Source of the DNA: Phycisphaerales bacterium
Lineage (GTDB): Bacteria > Planctomycetota > Phycisphaerae > Phycisphaerales > UBA1924
DNA: 44,492 nucleotides
NCBI GenBank assembly: GCA_020847175.1
Contig: JADLCM010000061.1
Coordinates: 1 to 44,492 of the forward strand
Direction of reading: 5' to 3'
Shown here: positions 35,606 through 42,724 of the stretch, one piece after another
Layout of the letters: the number at the start of each line of letters is the position of its first letter
How positions within the stretch are numbered: position 1 is the stretch's first letter
Translations under genes and position numbers: made by a program
The notes under the pieces: model-generated
Seen by the model: only the letters and a program-made list of their open reading frames with translations
Told to the model about the DNA's origin: nothing
The model's database searches: none

Positions 35606-36508
35606 ATGAACGCCATCCGCCTTCTCACCGGCCCTTGGACCAACGAACTCTCAACTCTCGTCGCCCGCGCTCAATGCAGGCTCGCGATCTGCGCTCCGTT
35701 TGTCTCCGCATTCGGAGCGGCCGTCATTCGGAATGCCCGATCGCTCAACCGGCCGCCGGAAGTGAGGCTCCTTACCGACTTCTCTCCGCAGGCGATCTGC
35801 GCCGGAGCGACGGATCCGCACGCCGTCGCCGATCTCTGCAGTTGCTTCCCCTCCGCGACTCTCGTACACCTACCGCGCGTTCATGCCAAGGTCTACATCG
35901 CCGACGGGACGCGCGCAGTCGTCAGTTCGGGCAACCTCACGCGCGGCGGCCTGATCGATAACTTTGAATGCGGCATCGCGCTTGACGATCCCGTACAGGC
36001 GGCCCGAATCGAGCGTGAAATCGGTGCCTACGCCGCCCTCGGCGCCATCATCGCCCCGGATGTTCTGGCCACAGTGTGCGATCTGGCGGGCGAATGTACG
36101 CGGGCTCACCAAGCACACGCTGCCGCCGCACCCAAGACTGCCGCACGGCGTCTCCAACGCGCGCTGGAAGCGACCGGGGATGCGCTGCTCAGGGCTCGGC
36201 TCTCCGGCGGCACGCTGCATGCGGTCCTCGCCCGAACCATCGAGTTCCTGCTCCTCCACTACGGCCCGATGCCGACAACCCGCATTCACGCATTGGTGCA
36301 GCGTATTCATCCCGACTTGTGCGACGACTCAATTGACAGGGTGATTGACGGCACTCGGTTCGGCAAGAAGTGGAAGCACGCCGTCCGCACTGCGCAACAA
36401 CAACTCAAGCGCAGAGGCGTGATCGTCTATTCTGACAATCTCTGGTCCTTGGACGGTGGCTTTGAACCCCGTTCGGACCCGTCTGGTGTCATCCCGTCAC
36501 CCGAATAG
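35606..36508 (+). CDS. PLD-family nuclease with a winged-helix-like C-terminus
   Basis: GGAGG (35594-35598) lies seven bases before ATG 35606, giving 300 residues. The N-terminal part (1 to about 180) is a phospholipase-D-like domain with one HKD motif: H93-A-K95 in VHAKVYIADGT (D100), followed by SSGNLTRGGL (107-116) and E121. Single-HKD proteins such as Nuc and BfiI work as dimers that cut DNA without metal. Residues about 205-290 (FLLLHYGPMPTTRIHALVQR, then WKHAVRTAQQQLKRRGVIVY) look like the winged helix found at the N-terminus of Mrr-type restriction enzymes. There is no signal peptide. Base composition is more AT-rich than its neighbours, suggesting transfer. A stand-alone defence nuclease is plausible but inferred. 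Confidence 0.75.
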   Translation: MNAIRLLTGPWTNELSTLVARAQCRLAICAPFVSAFGAAVIRNARSLNRPPEVRLLTDFSPQAICAGATDPHAVADLCSCFPSATLVHLPRVHAKVYIADGTRAVVSSGNLTRGGLIDNFECGIALDDPVQAARIEREIGAYAALGAIIAPDVLATVCDLAGECTRAHQAHAAAAPKTAARRLQRALEATGDALLRARLSGGTLHAVLARTIEFLLLHYGPMPTTRIHALVQRIHPDLCDDSIDRVIDGTRFGKKWKHAVRTAQQQLKRRGVIVYSDNLWSLDGGFEPRSDPSGVIPSPE

Positions 36509-36545
36509 GCCGATACTCGGCGGCTTACCCTCACTGACACCTCAC

Positions 36546-37490
36546 ATGCTCGAAACCCTCCGCCAATACCTCCGCCCCTTCCGGTACGCACGCCGCCGGC
36601 GCGCCAGCCTGCGCCTCGCCCGCACGCCATCGCCCTATGACACCGATCCCGGTCCTGCCCCGGGTTTCATCGTCGGGTGCGGACGGTCGGGTACCACCAT
36701 CCTCGGCAAGATCTTCCAGACCCACCCCGAGGTGCGCTATCTCTTTGAGCCGTACCACCTCTGGGCCGCGGTTGACCCCCGCACCGACGCCACCAACCTC
36801 TACCACCGGGGCGAAGCCCGCCTCATCATGGATGCCTCCCTCGCGGACGACCAGGCCCGGCTGCGATTCAATCGCTGCATCCTCAGCCAGCGCGCCGGGC
36901 GGCCGATCCTGATCGAAAAGACCCCTCAGAACGCCATGCGCCTCGGGTTCCTCGAGGCTCTCGCCCCCGGCGCCCGGTACGCGCACATCGTCCGCGACGG
37001 CGTCAGCGTCGCCAACTCCATCGCCCGCGTCGCCGAAGAGAACGAGTACAAGGTCGTGGGGCGACCGCGCCTCAACCAGTGGTGGGGCGAGGACGATGTG
37101 AAGTGGCGCATCCTCGTGCGCGACGGCGCCGCGGGGGGCGCGGGCTATTTCGCCTCAGAGGTCGGCGCGCTCACCACCCACGCCCAGCGCGGCGCGTACG
37201 AGTGGCTGGTCAGCCTGCTCGAAGTCGATCGCGGGCACGCCGCCCTCGGCCCGCGCCTCCACGAGTTCACCTACGAGTCGCTCCTCACCGCGCCCCGCGA
37301 GACGCTCACCGCGCTCACGGCCTTCTTCGGGCGCAGCGCCCCGTCCGACTGGCTGGACACCGCCGTGTCAATGCTCGGCGAAGGCCGCACCAAGGCACGC
37401 ACGATCCCGCTCCCACCCGGCATGGCCGCGGCGTTCAATGCCTTCCAGGCGCGCTGGGGCTTCCCGGGTCGGGCCGAGCCCATGCCCTGA
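36546..37490 (+). CDS. Second sulfotransferase-family protein
   Basis: The product is 314 residues from ATG 36546. VGCGRSGTTILGKIF (about 40-54) is the PAPS 5'-binding loop; IVRDGVSVANSIAR (about 153-166) is the 3'-phosphate-binding segment; LIEKTPQNAMRLGFL links them. The family is the same broad type as the sulfotransferase at 33600-34517, but the two share little beyond motifs, so they probably sulfate different acceptors. The N-terminus is very Arg-rich (RPFRYARRRRASLRLAR), which may bring the enzyme to the membrane or to an acidic glycan. It lies 37 bases after the nuclease gene and 42 before the MCE gene. Confidence 0.88.
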   Translation: MLETLRQYLRPFRYARRRRASLRLARTPSPYDTDPGPAPGFIVGCGRSGTTILGKIFQTHPEVRYLFEPYHLWAAVDPRTDATNLYHRGEARLIMDASLADDQARLRFNRCILSQRAGRPILIEKTPQNAMRLGFLEALAPGARYAHIVRDGVSVANSIARVAEENEYKVVGRPRLNQWWGEDDVKWRILVRDGAAGGAGYFASEVGALTTHAQRGAYEWLVSLLEVDRGHAALGPRLHEFTYESLLTAPRETLTALTAFFGRSAPSDWLDTAVSMLGEGRTKARTIPLPPGMAAAFNAFQARWGFPGRAEPMP

Positions 37491-37532
37491 CCCGTCCCGC
37501 ATCGGGTACAGTCTGGCCCTCCGGGGTGTTTC

Positions 37533-38834
37533 ATGGCGCGCAAGAGTCAACGCAACAACGTGCTCGCGGGTTCCTTTCTGATCGGGGCGGTCGTGCTGGC
37601 CGTGGCGCTGAGCATCGTGCTGAGCGACGTCTCGTTCTCGCGCAGCGCGTCATACACCGTCCGTTTCCCCATCGCGCAGGGGGCCTCCGGCCTCCGCCCG
37701 GGCTCCGATGTGCTTCTCGGCGGGCAGCCGATCGGCAAGGTCTCACGCATCACCTTTCACCGGGGCGAGTCGGCTCGCACCGAAGCCATCGATGTCCGCA
37801 TCCGTGTCCGCGCGGGGCTCGTCTTTCACGACGACGCCGTGGCGTTCCTCGATGTCCCGCTCCTCGGCTCCCTCTCGAGCATCAACTTCCAGTCCCTCGG
37901 CGGCGGGGCGGGCTCCGCCCCCGTCCCCGCGAACGACGTGATCGCCGGCCGCCTCGCGCCCCCGGCCTTTCTTGCCCAGGCGGGCTACGGCACCGAGGAG
38001 CAGGCCCGCGTGCGGCACATCATCGAGACGATCGACACCGTCGCCTCCGATCTCGCCGCGCTCGTTGATCGTTCTGACCCGCTGATCGTCGGCTCGCTCG
38101 ACGACGCCCGTTCTGCGGTGCGCGAACTCCGCGCCGCCGCCGACGAGGTCTCCCGGAGCCTGTCCGAATGGACCACCCAGGTCGATCGCTCGCTCGGCGA
38201 TGTCAACGCCTTCACCGAGCACCTCCCCGTCTACGCCCAGGAGATCGACGGCGGCATCGCCGACGCCCGTGCCGGCATCGAGGAAACCCGCGAAGTCATC
38301 CGCACCCTGCGTGAGGCGACCGATGAGGCCCGCCCGCGCCTCGATGAGATTCTCGCCGATGTGCAGTCCGCCGCGCGGAAGATCGACGAAGACTCGATCC
38401 CGCGCCTCAACCAGGCCCTCGAGACCTTCGACCGCGAAGTCGCCTCGGCGGGCGAAGTGATCCGCGATGTCGGGCTTTTCGCCCGCGAGCAGTTCCCGTC
38501 GCTCCGTTTCGCCCTCGCCAACGTGCGCCTGGCCAGCGAGCAGTTCAAGCTCGTGATGACGGAGGTCCGCCGACAGCCGTGGCGTCTGCTCATCCGTCCC
38601 ACCACCAAGGAGCTCAAGGAACAGCTCGTGTACGACGCCGCCCGCGCGTACGCCGACGCCGTGAGCAACCTGCGCGCCGCGAGCGAAGCCATGGAGGCCT
38701 CGCTGGCCGGCGGCCCGCCCGCCGCGGAGCGTGCCACCCTCGAAGAGCTCCGCGCCCGGCTCGACGATGCCTTTGCCAAGTACCAGGAGACCGAGAAGGA
38801 GATGCTCAGCCGATTCCTGGAATCACGCCCGTGA
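37533..38834 (+). CDS. MCE-domain protein (MlaD-like)
   Basis: MCE proteins form rings that carry lipids between inner and outer membranes. This 433-residue protein has an N-terminal membrane anchor (about 10-31), one MCE domain (about 38-125, with VRFPIAQGASGLRPGSDVLL and PIGKV), and a long helical, coiled-coil-forming region (about 145-430). One MCE domain followed by a long helix resembles the needle-type PqiB/MCE proteins more than the short MlaD. No MlaE permease or MlaF ATPase gene is visible in the window, so its partners must be elsewhere. Confidence 0.88.
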   Translation: MARKSQRNNVLAGSFLIGAVVLAVALSIVLSDVSFSRSASYTVRFPIAQGASGLRPGSDVLLGGQPIGKVSRITFHRGESARTEAIDVRIRVRAGLVFHDDAVAFLDVPLLGSLSSINFQSLGGGAGSAPVPANDVIAGRLAPPAFLAQAGYGTEEQARVRHIIETIDTVASDLAALVDRSDPLIVGSLDDARSAVRELRAAADEVSRSLSEWTTQVDRSLGDVNAFTEHLPVYAQEIDGGIADARAGIEETREVIRTLREATDEARPRLDEILADVQSAARKIDEDSIPRLNQALETFDREVASAGEVIRDVGLFAREQFPSLRFALANVRLASEQFKLVMTEVRRQPWRLLIRPTTKELKEQLVYDAARAYADAVSNLRAASEAMEASLAGGPPAAERATLEELRARLDDAFAKYQETEKEMLSRFLESRP

Positions 38835-38916
38835 ACGCGGCACGCCCGGCCGTCCGGGCCTGATCGCGCGCAGATCTGCGCACTCCGCGCCGCACATGAC
38901 ATCGCGCAGGCGCCTC

Positions 38917-38952
38917 AAAAAACCGCGGAGCGGGCCGAAGCCCACTCCGCGG
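38917..38952 (-). terminator. Intrinsic terminator of the PEP-CTERM gene
   Basis: On the minus strand an 11-of-12-bp stem (CCGCGGAG-T-GGG paired with CCC-G-CTCCGCGG, loop CTTCGG) is followed directly by TTTTTT. This is a textbook Rho-independent terminator, 52 bases past the stop codon of the PEP-CTERM gene. Confidence 0.88.
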
Positions 38953-39003
38953 GGAACAACTTCTCATGTGCTCAGCCGAGGGCAGGGCCCCCGGGCGCGG
39001 CAC

Positions 39004-39828
39004 TCACGCGCGCCGGCGCCGGCTCACACCCAGCAGGCCCGCGCCCACGAGCGCGAGCGTGCCAGGAGCCGGAACGATGTCCAGGTTGTCCCAGCCCATC
39101 GTGTTGCCCGCGTTGCCGCCCATGAAGAAACGAACGCCCGTGGGCAGCGGCCGGGTCGAGTTGGCGCCGCCCGCCACGAACCACCCCGTCGGGTTCACCG
39201 AGGTGACGTCGCCCGTGGTCAGATCTTCGATCGCCACGCGCAGAATCTGGTTGGTCGCCAGGTCCACGACCGTCGTCTGACGATACCAGTGGTTGATCGC
39301 CAGGCGGCCCCACTCGGGCCCCGCGAGCTGGTTGTTCAGGGCTGCGCCCGCCGCATCGAACACGTTGTACTCCGCCTTCCACCCCAGGCTGGGGTTGGCG
39401 TTGTCGAGCCAGCGGTTGAGCGCAATGTAAGACTTCGCAGTCACCGAGTCCTGGAGCGAGAAACTGGCGAGGTTGTCCGCCGAGGGCAGGGCGCCCGTGA
39501 AGATCGCCGCGAAGTCGTACGAGAGCACGAACTTGCCGCCGGCCGAAAAGTCCACCGCCCGCTGCGCCCGCGCGAACGACGTGCCGCCCTGCGACGTGCC
39601 CCCGAGGAACTGCTCGCCGCCGAAGGCGTTGAGCGCCAGACCCGGTGCGTTGCCGGCATAGGTGTAGATGTGCGAGTCCACACCCGACGGCAGCGTCCAT
39701 CCGTCCTGCCCGGTCGCGACCACACCCGCCGCGGAGCCGTTGTACAGCGGCCCCTCGAAATCGATATGCAGGTCTGCGTTCGCTGCGCCGCACCCCGCGG
39801 CCAGCACCACACTCACGATCCGCTTCAT
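39004..39828 (-). CDS. Secreted PEP-CTERM protein of unknown function
   Basis: ATG 39828 with GAGG eight bases upstream gives 274 residues. A signal peptide (MKRIVSVVLAAGCGAANA) is followed by a beta-rich domain (HIDFEGPLYNG to about residue 245) resembling laminin-G/concanavalin-like secreted planctomycete proteins. The C-terminus has VPAPGTLALVGAGLL then RRRRA: the PEP-CTERM arrangement of short motif (here V-P-A-P), hydrophobic helix and arginine tail. Such signals are processed by an exosortase, which is not in this window. Function unknown; likely surface or extracellular matrix. Confidence 0.85.
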   Translation of the reverse strand: MKRIVSVVLAAGCGAANADLHIDFEGPLYNGSAAGVVATGQDGWTLPSGVDSHIYTYAGNAPGLALNAFGGEQFLGGTSQGGTSFARAQRAVDFSAGGKFVLSYDFAAIFTGALPSADNLASFSLQDSVTAKSYIALNRWLDNANPSLGWKAEYNVFDAAGAALNNQLAGPEWGRLAINHWYRQTTVVDLATNQILRVAIEDLTTGDVTSVNPTGWFVAGGANSTRPLPTGVRFFMGGNAGNTMGWDNLDIVPAPGTLALVGAGLLGVSRRRRA

Positions 39829-40302
39829 CTCTGGTTCCTCCACGAGTCCGGCGACCGCACGCCGGCCACACAACCCCCCGACCCGTGCGCGCGCCCGATC
39901 GGCGCGGCCGTCACAGGCCACGACACACCCCGGGGACCATGCCCCGGCGGTAAGTAGACGCTGTCCTTGCGACCCCCACGCTCCCGCGCAGAGCGCACGG
40001 GCCGTTTCATCCTCAAGAATGACCCGGATTGCTGCGAGTGCAAAGGAAAGAAACGGGAATTCACGGGCCATCGCAGGCCGAGTTCCGCCGTGGATCGAGA
40101 TGCAAGGGCTCCCGGGTTGTCGCGTCTCCTCGCTCCGCCCCGGAGGTTGCGGCAGCCGACCGCAGCGCCTGTGGCCGAGGGCCGCTCACGATGAAGCGAG
40201 CCGGGCGACGTGCGCCGCCGACCGCACCGACGCGGGGTTGTGCGATCGAACGACCCGACTTCACTCCCGCGTTTCAGCGCAACGACACCCACGCCGCGCT
40301 GG
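39829..40302. other. Intergenic region upstream of the PEP-CTERM gene
   Basis: No gene is supported in these 474 bases. They contain a perfect inverted repeat, CCGGGG-accatg-CCCCGG (39930-39947), about 100 bases before the PEP-CTERM start, of unknown role. The stretch 40000-40070 is AT-richer and is the likeliest promoter site. Confidence 0.4.
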
Positions 40303-40331
40303 AAAAAACGCACCCGCAGGTTGCGGGTGCG
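40303..40331 (-). terminator. Intrinsic terminator of the coiled-coil protein gene
   Basis: CGCACCCGC and GCGGGTGCG form a perfect 9-bp stem with a five-base loop, and on the minus strand it runs straight into TTTTTT. It lies 27 bases after the stop codon of the gene at 40359-41717. Confidence 0.92.
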
Positions 40332-40358
40332 CTGAAGGACACTCGAAGCAGCGATCGC

Positions 40359-41717
40359 TCAGTTCCCGAGCAGGGTCCGCAGGCGGTTGAGATTGAGCAC
40401 CGGGATGCTCGTCGATTCCGCCCGGCGCTGCAGGCCGTCGTACAGGTCCGCGCGGCGCACGTTCTTGATCCAGTCCTGGCGGGTTTCAATCGGCGCGCTG
40501 CTCGGCGGCTCCGGCGGCACCACGGGGCGCTCGCCCAGCACCAGGAAGTCGGTGTCCCCCGCGAGTTCTTCCGTGTCCAGCACCGTGCCGCCCCAGTCGC
40601 GGATCTGAGCCACCACGCCGTCGCGCTCGTAGATGCTTGCGACGCCGTCATTGTCCGAATCAAAGTTCCCATACACCACGAAGCGGTACTTCTTCGACGG
40701 GTCGTACACCGGGTTGACGATCACGTCGCCCCGCACCACCGAGTTGCCCCGCGTCTCCCGCAGGATGCGGCAGACCGCGCTCGAATCCTGCACGCTGATC
40801 ACCTCGATGCCCGCCTTGCCCCGGGGCAGGTTGCCCGAGTCGTCCGGACGCAGCGACGACGCATCGGCGTAGACCGCGAAAGTCATACCGATCACGATCT
40901 TGTCCTTGCGCCCGCGGTTGATCGTCACCGAGCCCTCCGCGGCGCTCACCGCGACGATCGATCCGTCCACGAGTGAATATTCCGACTGCCCCCGGAGCGC
41001 TTCCCCGCCGCGCTCGCCCCGGAGCGTCGCGAGCTGGGCTTCGAGAATCAGGCGCTGATTCGACAGGTCGGTGATCTGCGCGTTCAGGCGACCCACCTCG
41101 TTCTGGTGGCTCGCCGTCAAGTCGGCAATCTGGGCCGTGACCGCGGCGTTCTCCTTGTCCATCAGCGTGATGTGGTCCGCCACGCGGTCGGTGTACCCGC
41201 TGATGTTGGTCCCCACCTGCCCCGCCGCGGTTTGCAGGCCCTGACGCTCGGTCTCGTATTGCTTCTGCGCCGCGGCCAGTTCGGCGGTCTTGGCCGTCAC
41301 CGATTCCTGGAGTTCCACGTTGGCTCGGTTCAGTTCCTCGATCTGGCGCGCTTGCGCCCGAATCAGGTCGAGCATCGAGCCGTCGGAACCCGGGATATCG
41401 CGCAGGGCGTTATTGATCTCGTTGAGCGTGCTGTTGGGTTGCCCGGTCACCCGGGTGCTCAGCGCTTTCATCGACTCGCTCAGGAAGCCGAACACGCTCT
41501 TGCGGGCCTGCTGCGCCTGGGCCTCGATCGCGCCGGCTTCGTCCTGCTCGGCGTTGGTCACAAACTTGGCCCGCTGCGCCGCCGCGTCCTCGGCGGTCGC
41601 CCGCTCCGAGTTCACCTTGCCGTAGAACGCAAGCGTGAGCACGAAGAGCACCAGGCACAGAATGCCCAGAATCGCGATCGTGACATACACCCCCGCACCG
41701 CTTCCTCGAGCTGCCAT
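40359..41717 (-). CDS. Membrane-anchored coiled-coil protein with BRCT-like domain
   Basis: ATG 41717 (MAARGSGAGVYVTIAILGIL) gives 452 residues. A single membrane helix (about 9-31) is followed by a long coiled coil (about 110-235, AQARQIEELNRANVELQESV and LNAQITDLSNQRLILEAQLA). Residues about 245-335 form a beta domain (GSVTINRGRKDKIVIGMTFAV, then VRGDVIVN) similar in pattern to the FlgT C-terminal or MreC-type barrels. Residues 342-400 (YRFVVYGNF, then IRDWGGTVLDTEELAGDTDF with LVLGERP) follow the BRCT pattern: strand, helix, GG turn, then a T/TDFLVxG end. BRCT folds normally read phosphoproteins or DNA ends, so a membrane-tethered version is unexpected. Domain calls are by eye. The gene is transcribed alone with a strong terminator. 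Confidence 0.75.
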   Translation of the reverse strand: MAARGSGAGVYVTIAILGILCLVLFVLTLAFYGKVNSERATAEDAAAQRAKFVTNAEQDEAGAIEAQAQQARKSVFGFLSESMKALSTRVTGQPNSTLNEINNALRDIPGSDGSMLDLIRAQARQIEELNRANVELQESVTAKTAELAAAQKQYETERQGLQTAAGQVGTNISGYTDRVADHITLMDKENAAVTAQIADLTASHQNEVGRLNAQITDLSNQRLILEAQLATLRGERGGEALRGQSEYSLVDGSIVAVSAAEGSVTINRGRKDKIVIGMTFAVYADASSLRPDDSGNLPRGKAGIEVISVQDSSAVCRILRETRGNSVVRGDVIVNPVYDPSKKYRFVVYGNFDSDNDGVASIYERDGVVAQIRDWGGTVLDTEELAGDTDFLVLGERPVVPPEPPSSAPIETRQDWIKNVRRADLYDGLQRRAESTSIPVLNLNRLRTLLGN

Positions 41718-42012
41718 CAATCGTCTCCGTTGCGACCTGGGGTGCAGGCCCGCCCGCGCCCCTGAACGTCTGTGATCCACCTATACGACAGGACCGACCG
41801 CGCCGGATCCCGGCGCGCTCCAAACCTCCCCAGCGCGCCGATCGCGCCCCGGGGAGGGGGAGTGTCCCGTCTCGCGCGTCCCCGGTCAAGCCCGGGGCCC
41901 GATCCGGGGCCGTTCCCGGGTTTATGCGGGCCTTTCCCCGACCCATCCCCACGGAGCGGGCATCTGTCCCGTCATCATTGACCCGATCGCCCCGAAAGGG
42001 CACACTGGATTC

Positions 42013-42669
42013 ATGCTCCCGTGGGCCTTGCCGGCACCTCCAGACCCGTACCCGCACCCCATCATCAGCGAGGTGCTCTTCGCCGTTCCGACTGAATCGG
42101 GCGATGCCAACCGCGACGGCAGACGCCACGCCACGGGCGATGAGTTTGTCGAACTTGTCAACTGGTCCGGCGCACCGATCAATCTCAAGGGCTACACGCT
42201 CACCGACCGCAATGCCCCGGATATGGGCCAGTTCAAGTTCGTTTTCCCTTCGTTTGACCTCCCGCCGGGGGGTGTTGTCGTGGTCTTCAACGGGCTGGAA
42301 CAGAAGTGGTCTGGTCCGGTCGGCGACGACGAGCGCGCCCCAACCTCCCCACACCCCGATTTCGGGGATGCCTGGGTCTTCACCGCCCGCAACGACTCCG
42401 ATCACGTCGGCTTCGGCAACAGCGGCGACTGGGTTCTTCTCACCTCTCCAACCGGAGAAGCACTCTCGTGCCTGCTGTGGGGCGATGTCCCCGAGAAACC
42501 CCCAATCGAGGCGCGACTTGTCAACAAGGTCGATATTACACGCGGCTGCTCGGTGCAACGAGACACCGAAACGGGGGAGTTTATCGCCCATATTCGCTTG
42601 GGATCCAAGGACAACCGGGCCCAGATGAGTCCGGGAGTTTTTCCGTGGCCTCGGGTGGGTGCCGATTGA
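42013..42669 (+). CDS. Lamin-tail-domain protein
   Basis: This encodes 218 residues. ISEVLFAVP, then GDEFVELVNWSGAPINLKGYTLTD (positions 42139-42210) is the lamin-tail domain (LTD) signature, and the remainder (VFNGLEQKW, GDWVLLTSPTGEALSCLLWG) completes the Ig-like fold. Bacterial LTD proteins are usually secreted and sit beside nucleases or adhesins. No signal peptide is visible from ATG 42013, which is odd; I found no better upstream start. It is 55 bases ahead of the ggt gene on the same strand and may be co-transcribed with it. Confidence 0.72.
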   Translation: MLPWALPAPPDPYPHPIISEVLFAVPTESGDANRDGRRHATGDEFVELVNWSGAPINLKGYTLTDRNAPDMGQFKFVFPSFDLPPGGVVVVFNGLEQKWSGPVGDDERAPTSPHPDFGDAWVFTARNDSDHVGFGNSGDWVLLTSPTGEALSCLLWGDVPEKPPIEARLVNKVDITRGCSVQRDTETGEFIAHIRLGSKDNRAQMSPGVFPWPRVGAD

Positions 42670-42724
42670 CCCGCCCTCCAGAATCCCCGACATCGCGCTT
42701 GCCAGTCTCCGGGTGGAGTCTCCA

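Noticed and set aside
41870..42000. GC-rich palindromic runs upstream of the lamin-tail gene, considered as a riboswitch or terminator
   Set aside because: The repeats of CCCGGG and CCGGGGCC are expected by chance at this GC content and form no single convincing structure.
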